From Ferrovibrio sp. (lineage in GTDB: Bacteria > Pseudomonadota > Alphaproteobacteria > Ferrovibrionales > Ferrovibrionaceae): 64,000 nucleotides of DNA. Positions 39,170-48,213 of the stretch are shown one piece after another (the stretch's first letter is position 1; the number at the start of each line of letters is the position of its first letter). A program made the position numbers and the translations under genes. Where the stretch lies: the NCBI RefSeq assembly GCF_002796975.1, contig NZ_PEKV01000004.1:311561-375560 (forward strand). Reading direction: 5' to 3'. A model generated the notes under the pieces. It ran no database searches. It saw only the letters and a program-made list of their open reading frames with translations, and was not told the origin of the DNA.

Positions 39170-40431
39170 TGCGCGGCCTGCGCCAGGGCCGCATGCAGCA
39201 GCGACGCGCCAGCAAAGAAATCTTCCATATCCATGGCTTCATGCGGATTGTGCGAGCCGTTCTGATTGCGCACGAAGATCATGGCGCTGGGTACGCCCAT
39301 ATTGGCGAACACGGCGGCATCATGGCCGGCACCGCTGGCCATGGTTCGTGCCGGAATCTTCATGTCTGCTGCGATACGCTCCAGCGAGTCCACCCAGTCC
39401 CGGCTCAGTTCCGCCGGACTGGATTTCAGCAGGGCGTCGAATTCGAAGCGCACGCCACGCTGTGCGGCAATCGCTTTGCATTCTTCCTGCAGCCGGTCAT
39501 GCACCCGCTGCAGGGTGGCCTGATGCTGGCTGCGGGCCTCGAAACTGAAGCCGACCTGGCCGGGGATGCGGGAAATGGCGTGCTCCTCCGGCAGCGTGCC
39601 GATGACGCCGGCGGTGAGCACCAGATCCTCGCCCCGGTCGAGCATCTCTTTCCAACAGGCATCCATGCGGGTGATCAGTTCGGCGGTGGCGAACAGCGCA
39701 TCGTGGCGCAGGTTGCGCGGTACGGCGCCGGAATGACCCGCCTCGCCGATACAGGCGATGTTGCGATGCCGGATATTGCCGCGGATACCGGTGACGATGG
39801 CGACCGGCAGCTCTTCTGCCACCAGGATCGGCCCCTGCTCGATATGCAGTTCCAGCCAGCCGGACATCTGGTTGGCGGTCACGACGGGTTCGCCGGCCGC
39901 GAGCTGCTCGATATCGGCACCACAGGCGGCCATCGCTTCGCCCAGGGTGCGGCCGCTGAAAGCGTTCTGCGCCTGCAGATCAGCGGGCAGCAGACGGCCG
40001 AACAGGGCGCGCGAGCCGGTATAGGCCTTGCCGAACCAAGCGCTTTCCTCGCCGCGCAGTGCCAGAAGTTTCACCGGCCGCGCAGGCGTCAGGCCATCGC
40101 GACGAAAGCGAATCAGCGCCATCAGGCCGGCGATGATGCCGGCGGCGCCGTCGTAATTGCCGCCCTGCGGTACGGAATCGAGATGCGACCCGCAGGCCAG
40201 GAACGGCAGTCCGGCATCCCTGCCCGGCAGCGTCACCGTCAGATTGGCGGCCGCGTCGTAGCTCACTTCGAGACCGTGGCGACGTGCGCAATCCGCGATG
40301 ATCCTGGCCGCAGCCGTCTCGCCCGGTCCATAGCTTTCGCGCGTGATGCCGACCGTATCGACGCTGGCCGCCTGCAGATCGGCAAACAGCTGTTCGGCCA
40401 ATGCGCGGTCGTGGGCATCGAAGGCGGTCAT
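39166..40431 (-). CDS. M20-family Zn-dependent hydantoinase/carbamoylase (N-carbamoyl-amino acid/allantoate amidohydrolase type)
   Basis: [109 protein letters not shown]. Confidence 0.94.
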   Translation of the reverse strand: MTAFDAHDRALAEQLFADLQAASVDTVGITRESYGPGETAAARIIADCARRHGLEVSYDAAANLTVTLPGRDAGLPFLACGSHLDSVPQGGNYDGAAGIIAGLMALIRFRRDGLTPARPVKLLALRGEESAWFGKAYTGSRALFGRLLPADLQAQNAFSGRTLGEAMAACGADIEQLAAGEPVVTANQMSGWLELHIEQGPILVAEELPVAIVTGIRGNIRHRNIACIGEAGHSGAVPRNLRHDALFATAELITRMDACWKEMLDRGEDLVLTAGVIGTLPEEHAISRIPGQVGFSFEARSQHQATLQRVHDRLQEECKAIAAQRGVRFEFDALLKSSPAELSRDWVDSLERIAADMKIPARTMASGAGHDAAVFANMGVPSAMIFVRNQNGSHNPHEAMDMEDFFAGASLLHAALAQAAQ

Positions 40432-41375
40432 GACACCGGCTCCACCCAGGCGAGGTCCGGTACGTCGGCTTCCTCATTCAGAACCGCGCCGATCAGACCG
40501 CGGACCGACGGCAAGCTGCGGCTCTCGCAGAAACGGTCGATGCCATCGATGATCCGCAGCATCGCACCGGGCTGCACAAAGGTCGCCGTCCCGACCTGCA
40601 CAGCGGAAGCGCCCGCCAGCAGATACTCCACGGCATCCTCCGCCGTGGCGATGCCGCCGCAGCCGACGATCGGAATGCCGACCGCCTGGGCACATTGATA
40701 AACTTGACGTAGCACGATGGGCTTGATCGCCGGACCCGACAGGCCGCCCATGACATTGCCCAGCCGCGGCCGGAAAGTATGGATATCGATCGACATGGCC
40801 AGGATGGTATTCGCCACCACCAGCGCATCGGCGCCCATGCTCTCGGCAGCGCGCGCCACGCCAGCGACGTCGCCGGTATTCGGAGTCAGCTTGACCCAGA
40901 GCGGCAGCCGGGTGGCCGCACGCAGCTTCTGCACGACGTTGGCCGTCGAGGACGCCGTCATGGCGAAAGCCTTGCCATCTTCTTCCAGATTCGGGCAGGA
41001 GATATTCGCCTCAATCGCGGCAACGCCAGGCAGGGTCAGTTGCTCGGCGAGGCTGGCGAACCCTTCGGCGGTGGGCGCCGAGATACTGACCACCAGCGGC
41101 GGGCGATAATCGGCATAACGCGACATCGTCTCCTTGATGAAACTCGCCACGCCTTTCGACGGGATGCCGATGGAGTTCAGCATGCCGCTGCGGGTTTCCG
41201 CCACACGCGGCAGCGGATTGCCGGCACGGATTTCGCGGGTGATCGTCTTGGTGACAAAAGCGCCGAGCCGATTGAGGTCGATCACCTTTTCCATTTCTTC
41301 GGAAAAGGTGCCGGACGCCGGCATGACCGGGTTGGCAAGCCGCACTCCGCCAATCTCGACGGAAAGGTCGGTCAC
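40428..41375 (-). CDS. pyrD: Dihydroorotate dehydrogenase, class 1B-type catalytic subunit (PyrD), GTG start
   Basis: Start trimmed to GTG: MTDLSVEIGGVRLANPVMPASGTF; EANISCPNLEEDGKAFAMTA; LVVANTILAMSIDIHTFRPRLGNVMGGLSGPAIKPI. Confidence 0.93.
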   Translation of the reverse strand: MTDLSVEIGGVRLANPVMPASGTFSEEMEKVIDLNRLGAFVTKTITREIRAGNPLPRVAETRSGMLNSIGIPSKGVASFIKETMSRYADYRPPLVVSISAPTAEGFASLAEQLTLPGVAAIEANISCPNLEEDGKAFAMTASSTANVVQKLRAATRLPLWVKLTPNTGDVAGVARAAESMGADALVVANTILAMSIDIHTFRPRLGNVMGGLSGPAIKPIVLRQVYQCAQAVGIPIVGCGGIATAEDAVEYLLAGASAVQVGTATFVQPGAMLRIIDGIDRFCESRSLPSVRGLIGAVLNEEADVPDLAWVEPVS

Positions 41376-42175
41376 GGCAAAGCCTCCATCAAGTCGAAGA
41401 CGGGACCGTCGCAGCAGACCCGCTTGTGCACGATCTCGCCGTTCCTGTTGAAATCCAGCACGCAGCAGAAGCACATGCCGAGACCGCAGGCCATCTGCTG
41501 CTCCATCGCCACCTGACCTGGCAGATCGAATTCCCGGGCCAGACGCTGCTGCACCCGCATCAGGCGGCTGGACCCGCAGGTCAGAAAGGCATCGCAGCCT
41601 CCGGCAGCGATCAGGCCGCGCAGCAGGCGCTCGACATGGGCCGGGCCGCTGGTGCCTTCGGAATCGGTCACAGTCAGAACTTCGGCGCCGAAGCCGCGGA
41701 AGACATCGACCGAGACCAGCAGTTCCGGTCGCCGGGCGCTCAGCACGGCCGTGACCTTGATGCCCGCCGCCTGCGCGGCACGCGCGAGCGGCGCCAGAGT
41801 GGCCAGCCCGGCACCGCGGCCGACCACGACGATGCTCTTCCATGCGGGATCGAGCGTGAAGCCAACACCCAGCGGCCCGAAGATATCGAGACGATCGCCG
41901 GTCCCGAGCCCAGCCAGGCCGCGGGTGCCGGCACCCGCCACCTTGTACAGGAAGCTGACGGTCCCGGCAGCCGGATCGGCGTCGTAGACGCTCATCGGGC
42001 GCCGCAGATACGGCTCTTCACCGGGTGGCTGCGGGCAGAGCAACTGGAAGAACTGCCCTGGGTGAGCCGACGATGCAGGACCGGAGCAGCGCACGACCAG
42101 ATGCTTGTACTCGGCGTTCAGCCAGTCGTTGCGGACAACATCCGCCAGCCGTTCCGCCGTGCAGATCGCGTTCAT
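41372..42175 (-). CDS. pyrK: Dihydroorotate dehydrogenase electron transfer subunit (PyrK-type, FAD and 2Fe-2S)
   Basis: Start trimmed to MNAICTAERLADVVRNDWLNAEY; 2Fe-2S ligands in MACGLGMCFCCVLDFNRNGEIVHKRVCCDGPVF. Confidence 0.93.
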   Translation of the reverse strand: MNAICTAERLADVVRNDWLNAEYKHLVVRCSGPASSAHPGQFFQLLCPQPPGEEPYLRRPMSVYDADPAAGTVSFLYKVAGAGTRGLAGLGTGDRLDIFGPLGVGFTLDPAWKSIVVVGRGAGLATLAPLARAAQAAGIKVTAVLSARRPELLVSVDVFRGFGAEVLTVTDSEGTSGPAHVERLLRGLIAAGGCDAFLTCGSSRLMRVQQRLAREFDLPGQVAMEQQMACGLGMCFCCVLDFNRNGEIVHKRVCCDGPVFDLMEALP

Positions 42176-43395
42176 TCCAGCTCTGCTCCGCGACGTTCGG
42201 GGATCAGCAGCCACAGCGCCACGATATCGATGACATAGAGAACGGCCAGCAGCGCGATAGCAATCTCGAAGCCATAGGCCAGCGCCACCGCACCCACGGT
42301 AAGCGGACCGAAGCCGCCCACCGCGCGGCCGATATTGAACAGCACATTCTGCGCCGTGGCGCGCGCGGCGGTGGGATAAAGCTCGCTCATCAGCGCGCCA
42401 TAGCCGCCAAGCATGCCGTTGACGAAGAAGCCCATCACCGGACCAGCCACCAAAAGCGCGCTGGCGTCGGTCAGCCTGGAATAGACCACGACCATGACGG
42501 CGGCGCCGACCATATACATCAGGAAAGTGGGGCGACGGCCGAGGCGATCCGCGATCTGACCGAAAGCCCAGATGCCGACGGCCATGCCGACAATGGTGGT
42601 CGCCGTCCACAGCGCCGACTGGGTCAGGCCATAGCCGAACCGCGAAGACAGATAGTTCGGCAACCAGATCATTACGCCGTAGTAGCCGAAATTCTGCACC
42701 GAGCAGAGCACGACCAGACCGATACTGGATTTTGTGGTCTCCCAATCCTTCACCAGCAGGCGCAGCGGCGAAGCGCCACCCGACTTCCTGACGTTGGCGA
42801 CAAAGACATCGGGTTCATGCAGCGCACGGCGGATGATGTAGGCAGCCACGGCCGGGAAGACGCCGACCAGGAACATGCCGCGCCAGCCGATTTCCGGCAG
42901 CAGTACCGGAGTTGCCAGCGCCGCCGCCAGCACGCCGACCTGCCAGCCGATACCGACATAGGACGACGCACGCGCGCGCTTCGACGCCGGCCAGGCTTCC
43001 GCCACCAGCGCCATGCCGATGCCGAATTCACCGCCCAGCCCGAGGCCGGCGATGGTGCGGTAAATCAGCAAATCCCAGTAGCCTTGGGCGAAGGCGCACA
43101 GACCGGTGAAGACGGCAAACAGTATGATCGTCCAGGTCAGCACGCGCACACGACCCAGGCGATCGGACAGCATGCCGAACAGCAGACCGCCAACGACCGC
43201 GCCGCCCAGCGTCGCCGTCACCAGCGATGCCGCCTGCGCCGTATTGAGCTGCAGGTCGGCCGAGATCGCCTTCAGCATGAAGCCGAGGATCAGCAGGTCG
43301 AAGCCGTCCATGGCATAGCCCAGCGCAGAACCCCAAAGCGCTTTCCTGGCCGCGGGCCCAACACTGTCGGAAACAGAATAATCAGCCGTCGTCAT
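42172..43395 (-). CDS. MFS transporter (aromatic acid/sialate-like AAHS type); candidate orotate/dihydroorotate permease
   Basis: GSALGYAMDGFDLLILGFMLKAISADLQLNTAQAASLVTATLGGAVVGGLLFGMLSDRLGRVR. Confidence 0.92.
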   Translation of the reverse strand: MTTADYSVSDSVGPAARKALWGSALGYAMDGFDLLILGFMLKAISADLQLNTAQAASLVTATLGGAVVGGLLFGMLSDRLGRVRVLTWTIILFAVFTGLCAFAQGYWDLLIYRTIAGLGLGGEFGIGMALVAEAWPASKRARASSYVGIGWQVGVLAAALATPVLLPEIGWRGMFLVGVFPAVAAYIIRRALHEPDVFVANVRKSGGASPLRLLVKDWETTKSSIGLVVLCSVQNFGYYGVMIWLPNYLSSRFGYGLTQSALWTATTIVGMAVGIWAFGQIADRLGRRPTFLMYMVGAAVMVVVYSRLTDASALLVAGPVMGFFVNGMLGGYGALMSELYPTAARATAQNVLFNIGRAVGGFGPLTVGAVALAYGFEIAIALLAVLYVIDIVALWLLIPERRGAELE

Positions 43396-43434
43396 CTCGC
43401 ACGCTCCCCTTGCGATTGGATTTCTGGTTGTTGC

Positions 43435-43459
43435 CGAACCGGCGTTCGACAAAAACGAA
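43435..43459. promoter_or_regulatory. Candidate LysR operator region: CGAAC-N4-GTTCG overlapping TTCG-N7-CGAA (contains T-N11-A)
   Basis: cgaaccggcgttcgacaaaaacgaa read directly between divergent MFS and LysR genes. Confidence 0.4.
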
Positions 43460-43548
43460 GTAAGGATTATTTGCTTGCCTTGTTATTCGCGATAGCAGAA
43501 GTATTCGAGCGTCGCGTTGCCGTTTCGGCATCAGGCGATCGGAGCAGC

Positions 43549-44511
43549 ATGATGAGCACCCGGTTTCGCATTCACGATTCAGCCATTCTCTATTTTGATG
43601 CCGTGCGCAGCGCCGCATCGATCCGCGGTGCTGCGCGCCGGCTGAATGTTGCCTCATCGGCCGTGAACCGGCAGATCCTGAATCTGGAAACCGAGTTGGG
43701 CACGCGCCTGTTTGATCGTCTGCCGGGCGGCCTGCGCCTGACTGCCGCCGGTGAGATCCTGGCCGAGCATGTCACGACGGTACTGCAGGATGCTGAGCGG
43801 ACGCGCTCCGCGCTGGATGCACTGGCAGGATTGCGCACCGGCCATATCGAGATCGCAACCCTTGAAGGCCTGTGCCAGGACATCGTCCCGTCCGCCATCA
43901 AGATACTGGGACTGCAAGGGTCCCGCATTACAGTCGGTGTCGATGTGATGCCGACCGCGGATATCCCCGATGCCGTCGCCGCCGGCAACGCACACCTCGG
44001 TCTGGCCTTTGAGGTGCGGCCACGCGCCGATTTGCAGAAACTGGCCTCCGTACGTCTGCAACTGGGTGTCGTCGTGCTGGCGAAGTCACCGATGGCCAGG
44101 CAGGCTGCATTGACGCTACGCGACTGCAGCGATCACCAGCTGATCTTGCCGCGCGCCAACTTCGCCAATCGCGAACAGCTGATATCGACTCTGAGCGAGT
44201 CCGATGTCCGCGGCCGCATGCTGGTTGATGCCGGCTCCATCACCTTGATGAAGCAGCTCGTGCTAAACGGTGTCGGCATCTCCTTCATGACCCGCATCGG
44301 CATCGAGGATGAGCTGAAAACGGGACGGCTGGTCCACATCCCGTTGTTTGCCGGCCGCAAGCCGATTGTCAGCGAATTGGGATTGTATGCGCGCCGTGGT
44401 TCTGCCCGCCCGATTGCCGTCGAAGCTTTTGCGAATATCCTGACAGGGTTGATGGCCACATCGGAGAAGGCGGACCGTGCCCGGCGTAACACTGTTTCGA
44501 AGCGCGGGTAG
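43549..44511 (+). CDS. LysR family transcriptional regulator
   Basis: C-terminal part of ORF 42025..44511: MMSTRFRIHDSAILYFDAVRSAASIRGAARRLNVASSAVNRQILNLETELGTRLFDRLPGGLRLTAAG. Confidence 0.92.
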   Translation: MMSTRFRIHDSAILYFDAVRSAASIRGAARRLNVASSAVNRQILNLETELGTRLFDRLPGGLRLTAAGEILAEHVTTVLQDAERTRSALDALAGLRTGHIEIATLEGLCQDIVPSAIKILGLQGSRITVGVDVMPTADIPDAVAAGNAHLGLAFEVRPRADLQKLASVRLQLGVVVLAKSPMARQAALTLRDCSDHQLILPRANFANREQLISTLSESDVRGRMLVDAGSITLMKQLVLNGVGISFMTRIGIEDELKTGRLVHIPLFAGRKPIVSELGLYARRGSARPIAVEAFANILTGLMATSEKADRARRNTVSKRG

Positions 44512-44636
44512 ATTCTGGCCAACGTGTTTTCTATTGAGCCAGTCTCTTGGATCCTCTCTCCGATGCCGTTAATGCCAGCCGCGCATGGCACCCCGCCGGT
44601 CGCATGCGCCCTCTTGCTCGTGAACTCCCCTTGGAT

Positions 44637-44985
44637 GGAAGTGGCGATACCTGGTTCCTCGACCTGGTCGGCACCTATGAGGCGCTGCCATTCGGGTTGA
44701 AATCCACAATCGCGCGGCATCGCATCTTCCACGATACCGGCTATACCAGCGCCGGCACGGTGCGCACCAATACGACAGCCGGTGGCGCGCAGTGAACCCT
44801 TAAGCGGCAAGCCCGCGCTGTTCCTCGGCCGCACGCTCAATCGGCGGGTCGAAACCCTCGATACACCGGCCGGCCATGCCCTGCTGGACTCTGGGCGTAT
44901 GCGCGGCAGGAGCGTTTCGTGCTGCGGCATCACTGGCCGAAACCAGCTCGACAAAGCTACTGGCCTGAGGATGCTTCGCCGTGGA
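44637..44985 (+). pseudogene. Decayed TauD/TfdA-like alpha-ketoglutarate dioxygenase (C-terminal half, frameshifted)
   Basis: Reading frame shifts twice: GDTWFLDLVGTYEALPFGLKSTIARHRIFHDTGYT (frame A), PALFLGRTLNRRVETLDTPAGHALLDS (frame B), LWAYARQERFVLRHHW (frame A). Confidence 0.65.
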
Positions 44986-45077
44986 GGCTTTTTCGAAGAA
45001 TCTGCCAGCCAAGTATTTTCATGCAGGCGAATTATCCGGCTGTCAGAATTGAACCGCGTGTTCGAACGTTCGGCGGA

Positions 45078-45896
45078 TCAGTAGGCTGTACTCTTTCCGA
45101 CATTTTTCGTATCCGGCAAACAGAATTCGCCACAGGCAGAGCCAAAGGAAGAAACTATCGTCTTCGCGCCACTTTCCAGGACTCGAGCGTCCGAGCTTAC
45201 CGTTAATAAGGAAAACCCGCGTCGCGCCATGCGAGCTGCATAGATGGAAGACCCACAATGCAACCCACATGGCAATCCCGCGCTAATACAGTGGGCCAGG
45301 ATGTCATCGAGAACCTTGAGAATCTCCGGTTCCTCACGATCAAATCCAGGTGCAAAACCGTAGGACAATGAAAGATCGGCGGGGCCGACATAAATCCCGC
45401 CCAGTCCCGGCACCGCCAGGATAGATTCAATACTCTCCACTGCAGCACGAGTCTCGATCATCGCAATAGGTAACACCTCGGCATTTGCCGTATCAGCATA
45501 AGTGTCGCCGCGAGCCAAACGCGCACGAGTCGGACCGAAGCTGCGGGTACCTTGTGGCGGATACAAACAGGCTGATACCAGCCGGCGCGCATCTTCTGCA
45601 GACTCTATCATCGGTGCAATGATACCTAGCGCCCCGGCATCCAGCGCCCGCATGATGATGGCTTCATCCAGCCAGGGCACGCGCACCAGCGGCGCTGCGC
45701 CCGCCTTCTCGATGATCGGCAGAAGTGTCAGCAGGTCGGCATAATCAGCTGTACCGTGCTGCATATCGATCGTCAGGCTATCCCAGCCGGCTTGCGCCAT
45801 GGCTTCCGCTGCAAGCGGCGATGGCAATGCAATCCAGCCGTTCAGGACTTTTCCGCCGATGCCCCAGATTTGGCGAAGCGGATTCCGGAACGCCAC
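45078..45896 (-). CDS. HpcH/HpaI family class II aldolase
   Basis: LNGWIALPSPLAAEAMAQAGWDSLTIDMQHGTADY; APMIESAEDARRLVSACLYPPQGTRSFGPTRA; MIETRAAVESIESILAVPGLGGIYVGPADLSLS. Confidence 0.93.
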   Translation of the reverse strand: MAFRNPLRQIWGIGGKVLNGWIALPSPLAAEAMAQAGWDSLTIDMQHGTADYADLLTLLPIIEKAGAAPLVRVPWLDEAIIMRALDAGALGIIAPMIESAEDARRLVSACLYPPQGTRSFGPTRARLARGDTYADTANAEVLPIAMIETRAAVESIESILAVPGLGGIYVGPADLSLSYGFAPGFDREEPEILKVLDDILAHCISAGLPCGLHCGSSIYAARMARRGFSLLTVSSDARVLESGAKTIVSSFGSACGEFCLPDTKNVGKSTAY

Positions 45897-45899
45897 TGT

Positions 45900-47339
45900 T
45901 CAGGCCCAGGTCATGTTGGTGAGCTTGATATTCTGATAATCCTGAATCGCCTGACGCCCACCCTCGCGTCCCATGCCGGAATGGCCGATGCCGCCGAAGG
46001 GCGCTTCTGCATGTGCCACCAGGAAAGAGTTGATGCCGACCATACCGGCACGCAAGCCGGCCGATAGTTTCTCGGCCTTCGAGGAACTGCCGGTAAAGGC
46101 ATAAGCCGCCAGGCCATAGGGCGTGCTGTTGGCGCGCGCGATGGCGTCATCGAGACTATGGAAGGTCGCGACAGGGGCCACCGGACCGAAAGGCTCTTCG
46201 ATCATGATGCGGGCATCATCCGACACGTCGGAGAGCACCGTCGGCTCGAGGAAGAAGCCCTTGTTGCGTCCATCGGGCCGCCGGCCGCCAGCACGAATCT
46301 TCGCGCCCCGTTGCACGGCATCGGCGATCAGACCCTCGACCTTGTTGCGGCCCGAGGCCAGGGTGAGCGGTCCCATCGTGGTGGTGGGATCGCGGCTGTC
46401 GCCCAGCTTCAGGGCGCGTGCTTCGGCCACCATGCGATCGACGAACCGCTCTGCCACGCTTTCCTCGACATAGAAGCGGTTCGGCGCGATGCAGACCTGA
46501 CCCGCATTGCGGAACTTGAAGGTGGCGCATTGCACAGCCGCCGCATCGACATCCGCATCGGCGCAGATAACGACAGGCGAATGACCACCCAACTCCATCG
46601 AACAGCGCTTCACGGTTTCCGCAGCCTGCGCCAGCAGCATCTTACCGACCTGCGTGGAACCGGTCAGCGAGATTTTACGCACCTCTTCGGCCGCCATCAG
46701 GCTTGGCACGATGTCATTGGCCCGACCGGTCAGAACCTGTACCACGCCAGCCGGTACACCGGCGGCCACACAGGCCTGCGCGATCAATGTCGTCGTCATC
46801 GGCACCTGTTCCGACGGCCGCACGATCACCGGACAGCCAGCAGCCAATGCCGGCGCGATCTTGCGTACCGGCAGGTTGACCGGGAAATTCCAGGCCGAGA
46901 AAGCTGCGACGATACCGACGGGCTCCGGCGTGACGATCAGACGGCCGCCCTGACGCGAACGGATGGTTTCACCAAACAGGCGCTCGGCCTCGCCGGCAAA
47001 CCAGTCGAATTGCTCGATGGCGGCATTCACCTCACCTTCGGATTGCGAAATCGGGCGGCCGATCTCAAGCGACAGCGCCCTGGCAATGGCCGGACGACGC
47101 GCTTCCATCTCGCGTGCAATGCGCCGCAGTACCTTGCCGCGCTCCCAGCCGTGCACCGCCGACCAGGTCGCCAGTGCCTTGCTCGCATGGCCCAGTGCCT
47201 CGGCCGCCTCGGCAGGACCGCAGGCCGGCTGCAGCCAGAGAACCTCTTCCGTGCAGGGATCCACAACCGGCAGCGACGGACTCCGGGTTTCCTTGCGAAA
47301 TTCGCCGCCGATCAGCGCGAGGGGTTGGTCAACCGACAT
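45900..47339 (-). CDS. NAD(P)-dependent aldehyde dehydrogenase (succinate-semialdehyde dehydrogenase-like)
   Basis: FSAWNFPVNLPVRKIAPALAAGCPVIVRPSEQVPMT; SLTGSTQVGK; CSMELGGHSPVVICADADVD; FRNAGQVCIAPNRFYV. Confidence 0.93.
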   Translation of the reverse strand: MSVDQPLALIGGEFRKETRSPSLPVVDPCTEEVLWLQPACGPAEAAEALGHASKALATWSAVHGWERGKVLRRIAREMEARRPAIARALSLEIGRPISQSEGEVNAAIEQFDWFAGEAERLFGETIRSRQGGRLIVTPEPVGIVAAFSAWNFPVNLPVRKIAPALAAGCPVIVRPSEQVPMTTTLIAQACVAAGVPAGVVQVLTGRANDIVPSLMAAEEVRKISLTGSTQVGKMLLAQAAETVKRCSMELGGHSPVVICADADVDAAAVQCATFKFRNAGQVCIAPNRFYVEESVAERFVDRMVAEARALKLGDSRDPTTTMGPLTLASGRNKVEGLIADAVQRGAKIRAGGRRPDGRNKGFFLEPTVLSDVSDDARIMIEEPFGPVAPVATFHSLDDAIARANSTPYGLAAYAFTGSSSKAEKLSAGLRAGMVGINSFLVAHAEAPFGGIGHSGMGREGGRQAIQDYQNIKLTNMTWA

Positions 47340-47391
47340 GGCTGGTTTCCTTTGGACGTTGAGTTTGAGAAAAAGACGACGACCGGACCGG

Positions 47392-48213
47392 TCACTGCGA
47401 CGCAGTGACGCCGCCATCGATGTAGACGACCTGCCCGGTCATATAGCTGCCGGCCGCCGAGGCGAAGGTGATGATCTGGCCAACCACTTCGATGGGTTCG
47501 CCGATACGGCCCAGCGGATTGCGCTCAAGAATGAAATTCTTGAAGGCCGGCCGATCCAGATGCGGACGGATTCTGTCCGACTGAATGAAAGTAGGCGCCA
47601 CACCGTTGACGGTGATGTTGTGGGATGCGAGTTCCATGGCATGCTGCTTCACCAGCATGACCAGCGCGCCCTTGGTGGCGCAGTAGGCCGAATAGCCCCT
47701 GCCCCGCAAAGCGAGCTGCGAACGGACGGACAGCAGATGAATCTGACGACCGCCCCGACCGCGCCGGATCTGGTCCCGTGCGACCGCCTGACCCAGGAAC
47801 ATGGCGGAGCGCATATTGGTGGCGTAGACCTCGTCGAAGGCTTCCGGAGTCACTTCGAGGATGGTCTGCTCTCGCTGGATACCAACGCAGTTCACCAGTA
47901 CATCGACGCCGCCCATATACTGTATGGCTCGCTCCACCGCAGCGGAAATCGACTGTTCCTTGCGGGCATCGAGCGCCAGACCATGCGCCGCGCCACCAGT
48001 GTCCACAATGCGGCCAGCCAGACTTTCCGCCTTCGACAGGTTGGGGCCGGCGATACAGACCGTTGCCCCCAGCCGTGCCATGGCGACCGAAATGGCTTCG
48101 CCAATTGCACCATAGCCGCCGGGAATGAATACACGCAGATCCCGAATGCTGAACAGGCTGTCAATGCGCTCCAGCTCGATCTGCGGCGTAAGACTTTCGG
48201 GCTGGATGTTCAT
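47392..48213 (-). CDS. SDR family oxidoreductase
   Basis: GGYGAIGEAISVAMARLGATVCIAG; YSAYCATKGALVMLVKQHAMELASHNITVNGVAPTFIQSD; GSYMTGQVVYIDGGVT. Confidence 0.93.
   Translation of the reverse strand: MNIQPESLTPQIELERIDSLFSIRDLRVFIPGGYGAIGEAISVAMARLGATVCIAGPNLSKAESLAGRIVDTGGAAHGLALDARKEQSISAAVERAIQYMGGVDVLVNCVGIQREQTILEVTPEAFDEVYATNMRSAMFLGQAVARDQIRRGRGGRQIHLLSVRSQLALRGRGYSAYCATKGALVMLVKQHAMELASHNITVNGVAPTFIQSDRIRPHLDRPAFKNFILERNPLGRIGEPIEVVGQIITFASAAGSYMTGQVVYIDGGVTASQ

Noticed and set aside
41376-41843. 5' extension of the PyrD ORF
   Set aside because: Overlaps PyrK out of frame; homologous PyrD sequence begins at the GTG at 41375
42176-42745. 5' extension of the PyrK ORF
   Set aside because: Overlaps the MFS gene out of frame; PyrK begins at MNAICTAERL (42175)
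42025-43548. N-terminal 500 aa of the 828-aa plus ORF
   Set aside because: Antisense to the MFS gene; only the portion from 43549 is LysR
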